A stretch of DNA of 64,000 nucleotides from Rheum nobile. Taxonomy: Eukaryota; Streptophyta; Magnoliopsida; Caryophyllales; Polygonaceae. Shown piece by piece: positions 32,320 through 41,558 of this stretch. A program made the translations under genes and the position numbers. The stretch is taken from contig WOAB01000506.1 in NCBI GenBank assembly GCA_027886185.1, positions 4,956,001 to 5,020,000 of the forward strand, given 5' to 3'. The notes under the pieces were generated by a model that was given only the letters and a program-made list of their open reading frames with translations, ran no database searches and was not told where the DNA came from. Every line of letters begins with the position of its first letter. Position 1 is the first letter of the stretch.

Positions 32320-35300
32320 CGCGATCTTTGGTTCGACCGCGCTCTTCATGGAGGCGACGTAACATTCTCTGGCCATCTTTTGGTCGCCCTTGATCTCTTG
32401 AACTCCCCACTTGGTAGGGAACTTAATGATTTGATGGTACGTCGAGGGTACCGCCTTCATTGCGTGTATCCAAGGCCTGCCAAGAATGCAGTTGTAGGGA
32501 GATGGACAGTCTAGGACTAAAAATTTCACCTATTGGTTTACTCCTCCGACGTATGTCGCAAGAACGATCTCACCAATTGATAGCTCCATGACCCCCCTCG
32601 ATGACGTCGAAGGATGAAGAGGAAGCAATGGGAGTGCGCTCGAATGGCCCGATAACAAGAGCTCGCGCAAGGGCAATGGAACGCGCGACTCAATCCTTAG
32701 TCTCCCGGGCTTACGCGAGTGACTCGGGTTCATCTAGTCCTAAATGGGTCCTTCTCTTGACCTATGAAGGGTTGGGTGAGGTCCCGCCTTAGCCGCCCCC
32801 ACCGAGGAGAGCCAGACGCAGAACAGAAACGTTTTCGCGACCGCGGAAACCATTTCCGCGACCGCGGAATGCCCACTGGCGGATGGCTCTACAGAAAGTT
32901 TTCCGCGACCGCGGAATTGCTAATGACGATCATGTCTTTACAGAAGTATTTCCGCGACCGCGAAAGTATTTCCACGACCGCGGAATTGTTACTGACGTTC
33001 GAGTCTCTTACAGAAAGTTTTCCACGACTGTGAAAACGGGACTGGGCGTTAGCGACTTCGGCGTTTTATTTAGAAACTTATTATTATTTTATTCTTAATT
33101 TTTTAGTAGTTATTTAAACCAGCAAACCCTAGTTTGTATTGTTATGCAGATTTTGAGAATTAAGTTGAGTTTATCTCCTTTTCAAAATCCCTTTCATCCT
33201 CTCTACGATCCCACAGATCAAACTATCCCGTTGCTCGCCGCTTCGAGCAATCAAACTCCGTTTCTTCGGTATTTCGAGATCATTGCGTTGATCCCTACGT
33301 TCATCTCTTTGGACGGGTTTGGCTATCTATTTAGCCCTAGGAAAGCCATCTCTTTGGCTACGCAAGAGGAGATTCGACTACAAGCTTGAGGAAACGAAGA
33401 TCCTGCGATTGCAACGACACTTTCAGGGGTGTGTTCGCATCACCAATGGTGTGTTTGACTTCGCCGCTGAATCCAACTAGCAGAGTCAATTTCTTGATAA
33501 GATCATCTTCACCCAGACCCATCCCTTTGAGGGCGTCGAAGGTCAAGAGATTGGTCGAACTTCCTGTATCGATTCGTACTCTTCGTATCAAATAGTTTCC
33601 AATAGACAGAGAGATTACCAGACCATCGTGATGGTTTTCCGACCCGTCAGGGTCAGACTCGTCGAACGTGACCGTTGGGAGGTTAGAGACCTTGGTTTGT
33701 CTGAACTCTGGTACTTCGGGTTTATTGCCTTTGCTTTCTCTCGCATGTCTTTTGGATACAGAGTACGTGTTCCCACATACGTCCGAGCCCCCTGAAATAG
33801 TATTGATAATTTTTGTATTGACAGGAGATGGAGGTTTATCCTGCTTTACCTGATCTCGTCGTTCCATGGTGGCCTTAGCTCGTTCTGAGATCACGTCGCG
33901 TAAGAGACCTTGTGCGAGTAACCTGGTGACCTCTTTGCGTAATGCGATGCATTCGTCCGTTGAGTGACCGTGGTCACCATGGAATTCGCACCACCTGCTC
34001 ATGTCTTTCTTGACATCTGGTCGGTCGCTCTTTCGGGGCCATCTTACTTCTTTCCCATATTTGTCAAAACTCTTGACGAGCTCCGACACGAAAACACTGA
34101 AGTTATAAGATTGAACCTTGGGAGGCAACGGCGGACCGTCTCTCCAGTCTTGAGACCTGTCTTAGAAGGAGTTTACCTGACTTTGCTCATTTCGATTACG
34201 AGGGTACGGGTGATGGCGTTTGTCTCGGCGATTGTCGGAAGAAGATTTGCAATCGGATTGATCGGGTCTGCGGGATGCCTTTCGCGATTCGCGATCTTCT
34301 TCCAAATGTACCTCGGCCATGGTCTTGGCTTGGACATCTTTGAAGCTTCTGCACGGGTACTTGGTGATCTCATTGTAGAGGTTGTTATCTTTGATCAAAC
34401 CTTGTATGAACGCTTCGATGGAGGTAGTGACATCGCAATGGGGGATCGCGACTTTCTCCTTGTTGTACCTGTTAAGAAAGCTTCGGAGAGGTTCATTATA
34501 CCTTTGGGTGATCCGGTAGAGATCGCTTGACTGCCTCTCGAGCCTTCGACTGCTAGCGAATTGGACTTTAAAGGAATTGACCAGGTATGCGAATGAGGTG
34601 ATCGTACCCTGAGGCAAACGCATAAACCAGGTTAGTGCAGGACCCACGTTAGTCATGCCGAAGCTTTTGCACATGACAGCCTCGCGGCTCTCCCTTGGAA
34701 CAGATGCAGTCATTCATTTTTGTTTATAGAGAAAAATGTGATCGTCTGGGTCGTTGGTGTCGTCGAAAGTCGTCATGTTGGGAAGGTTGAACTTCTTAGG
34801 GATCTCGACTCCGGCGATTTCTTCGATGAACGGAGATTCATCATATCCGTCTGATGCTTCTCTCTCGATCGGTTGTGGAACTCCAGGAATTCTAGCGATG
34901 CGATCGTCGAGTGCCTTCATGTGCTGACTGAGCGTTTGTTAGACGAGGGCCAGGATATCGGGCGGAATGGTAACATGTGGTTCGCCGATTCGGATCCCTG
35001 CTGACCCGATCGGTGTGGAGAAAGTAACATTGTTAGTCGAAAATGGATTGACCAAAGGAGTTCGAGATGTACCCTCGGCGTATCCAAGGCGTCGGACGCT
35101 TGGAGGAGTCAACTCGACGCTATCCATGTTGAGACGCGTCTGGGCGTTGCTATGGATGGGAATTTTCCTAGATCCAGAGACCATGGATTGTACCTGCGAT
35201 CTAAGAAACTCATTTTCACGAGTTAGTTGCGCGATCTCGGCCTCAGATTGGGTGGACAAGGTAGCCAAGGCTTCGGTCTTTTGACGTTGTTGGGCGAGGT

Positions 35301-35436
35301 CATCTTGGAGGGTAGTCATTTTTTGGGCAAGCTCTTGGAGTTGGTTCAGAGTAGGGTTTTCGGTTGTGTTTCCTTGAGTTTGGGAGTCGTCTTCGAGGCG
35401 TGGTCCCTCGGTATCGGTAGGTGGGTTGACAGTCAT
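32317..35436 (-). pseudogene. T2 gag-protease, split by a solo LTR
   Basis: The ATG at 35436-35434 aligns with T1. The coiled-coil N-terminus (to about 34960), the capsid region (34920-34162, FDDTNDPDDHIFLYKQK), the zinc-knuckle-like CEFHGDHGHSTDEC and the DTGSS protease motif (in 34128-33450) are all recognisable. Stops lie at about 34939 and 34714, with another before 34128. The solo LTR at 32578-33442 interrupts the protease after GEVKHTIG. The remaining C-terminus (GEIVLATYVGGVNQ...; 32570-32317) follows it. Confidence 0.88.
32578..33442. repeat. Solo LTR (865 bp) inside T2 protease, with palindrome array
   Basis: The insertion begins TGATAGCTCC and ends TTCGCATCA, giving TGAT/ATCA inverted ends. 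It is flanked by a 5-bp duplication ccaat (32573-32577 and 33443-33447). The plus strand encodes NGPITRARARAM near 32640, a motif I know from the pol tails of plant Ty3/gypsy elements, so the LTR may overlap the coding end. At 32831-33036 are six decaying copies of a TTCCGCGACCGCGGAA palindrome. The parent family was not identified. Confidence 0.75.
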
Positions 35437-35472
35437 GGTTGGAGGATTTTTGAGATGGTGATCGGCAAGTTG

Positions 35473-35489
35473 CCCCACGGTGGGCGCCA
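35473..35489 (-). promoter_or_regulatory. Primer binding site of T2
   Basis: TGGCGCCCACCGTGGGG on the minus strand, next to the LTR inner end at 35493. Identical to the T0, T1 and T3 sites. Confidence 0.85.
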
Positions 35490-35492
35490 AAT

Positions 35493-36144
35493 TGTTTTGG
35501 GGCGAAAAGATCAATCGACCTAAATCGCCTTAGACGGGGTAACGAGTCGATCGGGTAATATAGAATAAATCCAAACCAAATAAACGATCAACCACGTATA
35601 AAATAGAAGCGAAATTGTAGTATGATGTATTGATCAGGTGATAACAAAAATGAATCGAAGTACAACTTATCCTTGAGGAATAAGAGATCAGATCTTGTCC
35701 GACTGGCTATTTTGATGGTTCGACCGTCTGTAATCGGATAATGCCCCAGGGGAATTGAACGAGGATCGATATGCTAACAGACTTTTTCGAGAGCTGAGTT
35801 GATGAGTGTTGTTCGTAGACGTGTCGTGTGTTGATCATTCTTTCATGGTCTATTTATGGTATTCTTTCCTTCGTCCGTTACTGTTTTTATGAGATTCTCC
35901 ATTTTTTCCTATGCGTGATCTCCGGGATTCTTCTTCAATGGCATCCTAATCCTGTGCTTGATTGGATTACCGTTTGCCTTGGACCGAGCAGTTAATGCTC
36001 TGGGTGAAATTCTCAGGGTTGGTCGGATCCCATGCGTTCGAGGAACGTCTGACGCCTCTCTCCAGTCTTCTCGGCCTACTTCTTCACTTGAATCTTGGCC
36101 CAATTCGCTTGCACTGGCTTCATTGGAACATGTTGGGCCCAACA
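35493..36144 (-). repeat. 5' LTR of T2
   Basis: 652 bp, pairs with 14928-15579. Its outer end (GGGCCCAACA) is followed by target duplication atata at 36145-36149. Confidence 0.92.
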
Positions 36145-36351
36145 ATATATAAAAGAAAACACCTCCATCACACTCCTTGATTATCGTACTAAAACATACA
36201 AAAATGAATCATCAAAGTTTCCAAAATCAACATGAGATAGTAGGTCAATGGATAGACCAATCCATGCAACTGAATGGCGTACACGAACGTTACTAGATAA
36301 TTAACACATAGATGCGTAGAAAAAACTTTCAGATATGATCACTGATACAAA

Positions 36352-37776
36352 CTACTTGCTATTCCATTTTAGGGATATTTCCTTGAGTGCCTTTGTTGAA
36401 GATCCTTCCTTGCTCAACGCAACCGAAGCTGCATCTTTCAACTCCTTCATCTGATTCCGAATTCGGTTCCCTTCGTCCCCTTCCATCAACTCCTTAACCA
36501 CCCTCGCTATCTCATCACCCCCGACAACACCATCGGGCCCAGCCTCGGGCCTTAGACCCACCTTCAGCTCCTTTGTCAGCATCACCGCGTTCATCTTCTG
36601 CTCCGCGTAGAGCGGCCATGTGATCAAGGGCACCCCATGAACCACGCTCTCCAGAGTCGAGTTCCACCCGCAATGCGATAAGAACCCGCCCGTCGACCCA
36701 TGGCTCAAGACCTCGATCTGTGGGGCCCACTTCGGAATCATAAAGCCCCTTCCCTTTGTCCTCTCCAAGAATCCCTCAGGTAGAGACTTCAATGGATCGG
36801 GTTGACCGTCAACACTGAAATAGGTGGCATTGGAGATCGAGTCGTTGGGGGTCCTAACTACCCAAATGAACCTTTGTCCGCTCTTTTCTAACCCAAGGGC
36901 AAGCTCCTTTTGCTGCTCACTAGTAAGGGACCCACCACTACCAAAATTTACGAATAAGACCGAGCCCTGTGGCTGGTCATCCAACCACTTCAAGCACTCT
37001 GTTCTCTCACCCGAACCGGCTGCCTGGATCAGCGGGCCCACAGCATAGACCGGGGGTTTACCTGGGTTGGGCCGTGAGAGCTCGTTGATGGGACCCGCTT
37101 CCAGCGCATCAAATGAATTGACCATTATACCCTCAGCTAATTTGTACCTCTTGGCTTGGTGTAGGACCCATTTGTAGGCATCGTTCTTCCTATCTTGAAC
37201 CGGGTCCAGCAAGTCCTTTCCGTGGAGCGGAACACAACCGGGGATCCTGACCGGTTCTTCCAGCTCGGCGTACTCGCACGACACCATTTCGTCGAGCTTT
37301 TCCAAGTAGAGAAAGAAGGAGAGACACGTGGCGGTGGTGGGGAAGAAGATGTAAGGGCGGAGGCCAAACTCGGAGGCCACGTCGAAGGCGTCGGTGCCGA
37401 AGAGGTCAACGACGAGGGCGACGACGCGGGAGCCGGCGGCGATGAGGTCGGAGATGAGGTGGCGGAGGTGAGGGAGGGAGCGAGCGGCGGTGAGGTTTAT
37501 GAGGGTCTCGATCTTGGCGTCGGAGGGGGCGTCGGAGAGATCGGAAGGGGGGAGGAAGACGTAGTCGATGCCGGCGGGGAGGGAGGAGAGGAAGGTGCGG
37601 TGGGCGGAGGACGGTGGTCCGTCAGTGGGGACGGCGAACGTAAAGGAGAATTCGGGGACGAGCCGCTTGGCGAACTCCGCGAGTGGGATCAAATGGCCCA
37701 TCCCGGGTGTCGGGACGATTATCACATGTGGCGGCGAAGGCCGCGGTGGCGTGGTGGTGTTGGCGGTGCCGTCCAT
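36352..37776 (-). CDS. UDP-glycosyltransferase, UGT72 family (hydroquinone glucosyltransferase/arbutin synthase-like)
   Basis: Intronless, 474 residues, usual length for a family 1 glycosyltransferase. Cytosolic enzymes of this family move glucose from UDP-glucose to small phenolics such as monolignols, hydroquinone or xenobiotic phenols. The N-terminal acceptor domain has PTPGMGHLIPL with catalytic His28, and VVDLFGTDAFD with the partner Asp124. The C-terminal donor domain has the 44-residue PSPG box at residues 350-393, from WAPQIEVLSHG through HCGWNSTLESV to WPLYAEQ; the final Gln fits glucose use. KDLLDPVQDRKNDAYKW and AEGIMVNSF are UGT72-like. The start is the first ATG, with the glycine/His loop at the normal distance. 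The 5' half is markedly GC-rich compared with the flanks. No defect was seen; the exact acceptor cannot be told from sequence. Confidence 0.95.
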   Translation of the reverse strand: MDGTANTTTPPRPSPPHVIIVPTPGMGHLIPLAEFAKRLVPEFSFTFAVPTDGPPSSAHRTFLSSLPAGIDYVFLPPSDLSDAPSDAKIETLINLTAARSLPHLRHLISDLIAAGSRVVALVVDLFGTDAFDVASEFGLRPYIFFPTTATCLSFFLYLEKLDEMVSCEYAELEEPVRIPGCVPLHGKDLLDPVQDRKNDAYKWVLHQAKRYKLAEGIMVNSFDALEAGPINELSRPNPGKPPVYAVGPLIQAAGSGERTECLKWLDDQPQGSVLFVNFGSGGSLTSEQQKELALGLEKSGQRFIWVVRTPNDSISNATYFSVDGQPDPLKSLPEGFLERTKGRGFMIPKWAPQIEVLSHGSTGGFLSHCGWNSTLESVVHGVPLITWPLYAEQKMNAVMLTKELKVGLRPEAGPDGVVGGDEIARVVKELMEGDEGNRIRNQMKELKDAASVALSKEGSSTKALKEISLKWNSK

Positions 37777-37978
37777 GGTGAGCCTGTGATGGAGATCGAT
37801 CGAGGGTTTTGATGAATCAGATGAAAATGTCCCCTACTTAATTAGTTGCTGTACTGTGTTGTGAGTACGTATATGGAGGATAGAGGAACAAGGGAAAATG
37901 ATTTAGAATTTTAGAAATGGGATCGTGTCCGTCTTATTATTGGGTCAAACATCGAATCGGGTTTTTCTGTACTAATTA

Positions 37979-38230
37979 CTCCGTTCCGGTTTGTTTGTCC
38001 TGTTTTGATCGGACACACTTATCGAAACGAGTTTTATATCGTTAATATCTCTAATTACATAATCCTAAAAATTATAATTTTTTGATATTATCAAAATACT
38101 GTTGAGACGAATCAAATAAGACCCCACATGATTATGTTTTTTCTTATATATTGAAAGAAATCTTAAAGATTCTCTTTAACGATGAACAGTGTCCAAAAGT
38201 CAAACAGGACAAACATTGTGGGACCACTGC
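37979..38230. mobile_element. Degenerate Stowaway-like MITE upstream of the glucosyltransferase
   Basis: CTCCGTTCCGGTTTGTTTGTCCTG at the left and the inverted CAAACAGGACAAACATTGTGGGAC at the right form imperfect terminal inverted repeats, next to TA on the left. The right end has decayed. It lies about 200 bp before the gene start, in its likely promoter region. Confidence 0.45.
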
Positions 38231-39526
38231 AATATAAAATAAGAAAATTTCTTCTTCTTTTTTGGCTTAAAAAGAGAAATTTCTTTTTAGGTAATTAAAA
38301 AAACTACTTTTTTTCGTTTTCTTATTACTTTTAAGAGATTGATGATAATTTTTTTAAATAGTATCTATGTATAACTATATATATTAAATCTCACCCTTTT
38401 TAAGTCATTATAGCGTTTTTAGATTCATATTGTTGAGTTTTGACTTTTTCATTTTTTTTATTTATTATTATTCTCTTTAATAATTTTATTTTGTTTTTTA
38501 AATTAATCAAATCTAAAATCTAAAATTCTATCAAATTTTAACCAAATCTCATCAAATTAACTTTATTTTTTAAAACAAATTAGCTTATTTCTTTTAACAA
38601 TACGTATGAATTAATCTAAATCTCATATTTGTTTGTATATTAAATTTCACATTCATTTTCTATCATGAAAATTGTTATATGATTATTTTAACTTGATATA
38701 TGGATTTTATATAGTATTCATAGTCAATATAAAAATAGACGAATTATAGTGAATCAACAAATTAATCCTTTTTTACATGTAAAATTGTAGTTTTTTTTTC
38801 ATTCTTTATACGTTAGTCATTTTTTTTAGCAAAATTTCAACAAATAAATTGCAACAAGATTTTTATAGTGTTTCAAGTATTATTTTTATTACATACATCA
38901 AACCAAAGTTTGTAATTTAAGTATTATACACTTGATGTGAGAAAATTGTTTATTGTTCATGATATCAATTGTTTTGTTCGTGTTCTTAAGTTGCTTATAT
39001 TTCCTTGAACAACAATCTTTTTTAAGCATTAAGCAAATTTAACCAACTTCAACATTCAGAGAGCTTATTGCTTAGCAAAGATTACTCAAAGCTAATATAA
39101 ATGTACATTAAAATAAATTGATGGATTTGATAATTTCTAAAATTATTTGCATTACTTACAAGTTTAATTATTATTTTTTATATAAAATTTTATAATTGTT
39201 TATAATGAATTGATGAAATACGATTTTTATTAAAGAGATCATTCTTACCAAAAAAAACTTACCCGTATTTTGTTTTTGTATGTTCAATTATATATCTTCT
39301 AATATTAGATATTGATGTGATAATATATCACTCCAGCATATCATTTCCTTTTTGTTTTTTGTTTCTACAAATTTATTATGATACATGTGAACAATATTGT
39401 TCAATTTTTATTTTTTCTTTACTAATATTATGAGTTTATGATTAATACTTTTAATAAACTATATACAATTTTTTATGGTTTCTGCTGATATAATACAATT
39501 TTATTAGATATACACGTAAAGTAATA
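38231..39526. other. AT-rich non-coding stretch
   Basis: Very AT-rich with long T and A runs and no open frame of note. I see no recognisable gene or element. It is intergenic DNA upstream of the glucosyltransferase. Confidence 0.6.
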
Positions 39527-39805
39527 CTCCCTCCGTATAAAAAAGATTGTCATTTTAGAGTTTCACACACTGATTAAGAAACCCTATATTCTCATAAATT
39601 TTTCTTAAAATTTACAATTATTTAATAACTCATCTCAATTGTAGCCAATAAACATAGAAAATTTGTATAAAAGAGTCAAAAAATACAATTTCTGATGTCA
39701 AACTTCGTAACTCACCAATAAATTATTACCTAAACACCTAAAATGATAATCTTTTATTTACAAAACTTTTGAACTAAAATGACAATCTTTTCTATACGAA
39801 GGGAG
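39527..39805. mobile_element. Stowaway-type MITE (279 bp)
   Basis: Begins CTCCCTCCGTATAAAAAAGA and ends with the near-perfect inverse (TCTATACGAAGGGAG), about 32 bp inverted repeats with two mismatches. TA duplications flank it (39525-39526 and 39806-39807). These ends and the TA target are diagnostic of Stowaway (Tc1/mariner-derived) MITEs. No coding capacity. Confidence 0.88.
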
Positions 39806-39807
39806 TA

Positions 39808-40808
39808 TTAAAGTTATACTAAAAGAACACCTTAATAAAAAAAAAATCGTACATGACACGAGTTCTTAACTAGTTTGTATATGTCATTGGTGAATGTGAA
39901 TTTTTGAACTTTTTTGTCGTTCAAAATTTAAATTAATTAGGGTATATTATATAAATTACTGATTCCATTATATAAAAAATTCGTTACCCTGTGTGTTTCA
40001 TCGTTTAGTATGTGTCTCCTTTGTTATGCTCTCTTTGGAGTGGTCGAGCTAAAAAATTACAGCTAAAGGGAAAGACATTTAATATCATCTCAACTCCTTA
40101 CGCTATAATTTGAGAAATCTCGAATGAAGACGGAAAGTTTATTACTGTGAACATTAATGTAGAGCAATTATTGGTTTCTCTTCTTTCTTTTTTCATGCAG
40201 TGGTCGACTAGATCGAGTTGTGAACATTAAATGTAAAGCAATTATTGGTTTCTCTTCTTTCTTTATTTTTTCATCCGCTGATATTCGATCTATCTAGATA
40301 TTTGTCCCAAATATACGGATGAAAATTCAACTAAAATTGGATGATAAACCCGGTGAACACATTAACAAGCTTACAAGCTGGTGATGTAGGTGAAGATTTA
40401 GAGCATCTAGTGAGATTGAAATTGGGTATCAAAGTCATTTAAAAAAATCAAAAATCAAAAAAAAATCAAAATTTATGAGTAAATCAATAAAGCAGTATCA
40501 TCTGCTTGATACTCTCCTCTGAAATTTGTTTTGATTTACTAAAAAAATCTGACATTACCTTTTAATTTCCTTTTTTTAAATACCCTAAGATACTCTAAGT
40601 ATCACCATTAAAGGTGTTATTATCCTGCCCATCATCCGACCCGTAACCTACTCGATCGTGCCCGATTAACTCGTATAATATTTTATTATTAAAGTAAAAT
40701 AGATGTTGAGGAGGGAGATGTAGAATGTGAGGACCGTAAAGGAGGGAGATGTAGATAAGGAAATTGAACCCCTGACTCTTGAAAGATGAGAGTGACATAA
40801 AGACATAG
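39808..40808. other. AT-rich intergenic stretch with a 73-bp tandem duplication
   Basis: A segment starting GTGAACATTAA and running through AGCAATTATTGGTTTCTCTTC occurs at 40147 and again at 40220. Around 40400-40620 there are hints of a MITE, but its ends could not be fixed. No gene was seen. Confidence 0.55.
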
Positions 40809-41352
40809 TAAATAAATAGGTCAAATATCAAAAATCACTCGTTGAATAAGTGATATTGTCGATAATCATCTGATATTTTCATATTTACAAGAAACCACCT
40901 TGGTTAATACCTATGTTAGCGAAATAACACTCAACTTCTCATTTCCGTTAAATATGTGAAAAGTCCCTTTTACACATGATTATTATTTTTTTTATTTTTT
41001 TTTATGTTTTGGTATGTGGGTTAGCAATTCTTCTTCTTCCTCAAAATCATTTATATTTCTCTCTCCATCTCCATCAGCATTCCAAATTTTTGATCTTCCC
41101 TTCTTGTTTAATAATTACATCGATCGATTTTCTCCAAGAACCACCATTGTATCTTGGATCATGATTTTCTTTCCTCGATTTTCTTACCATCTTGATTTCT
41201 CTTCCCTTCAGATATGCGCTCAATTTGGGGTTTCAAATTAGTTTAGTGCCATGTCACATGGCTATGCAATCAAACTCTGATTCGATCCAATGCTCGAAAA
41301 CCAGGTGCTCAAATCATGGAATGTGCTCGCACACCGCATATGGAATGTGCTC

Positions 41353-41558
41353 GAAGAGGGCTGGAGAAGAGGATATTTGTGAGAGAGTTTGAGGGATTTA
41401 GGAATTTGGTTTGTATATGATTAGTTTAGAACGATGAGTAGCCCAGTACATATAGTAGAGGGTGACCGGATAAACCGGGTTTAGGAAATAAAAGGCAAAC
41501 CGGAACAAACCGGGTCTATAATAATGAAACTAACCTAAACCCCTATAATCCTGTAACA
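41353..41558 (-). repeat. 3' LTR (truncated copy) of the FDPGG element
   Basis: 206 bp matching 43628-43833 with about three differences. On the minus strand it begins TGTTACAGGATTATAGG, after a purine-rich GGAGGGAGTAT. About 100 bp present in the right LTR are missing at its far end. Confidence 0.75.

Larger units (their letters stand above)
14928..36144 (-). mobile_element. T2: Tat-like retrotransposon carrying T3 and a solo LTR
   Basis: LTRs of 652 bp each lie at 14928-15579 and 35493-36144, with target duplications atata (14923-14927 and 36145-36149). Removing T3 (17595-28066) and the solo LTR (32578-33442) restores a collinear Tat-like element. About 27 LTR differences (near 4%) make it older than T3, as the nesting requires. 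It inserted into otherwise unique DNA 3' of the glucosyltransferase gene. All its coding regions are broken. Confidence 0.92.

Noticed and set aside
32578..33439. Insertion read as an 8-bp duplication (tcaccaat), suggesting a hAT element
   Set aside because: Taking TGAT...ATCA ends gives a standard 5-bp duplication ccaat and a solo LTR. The extra three matching bases (tca) are the LTR end on one side and host text on the other.
37195..37812. 205-codon plus-strand frame opposite the glucosyltransferase
   Set aside because: Composition is almost all Gly, Glu, Val, Asp and Arg, caused by the GC-rich codons of the real gene on the other strand. No motif.
40401..40620. Possible MITE with GAGCATCTAGTGAGATTG and an inverted TACTCTAAGTATCACCATT
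   Set aside because: The ends do not pair well and no target duplication could be fixed.
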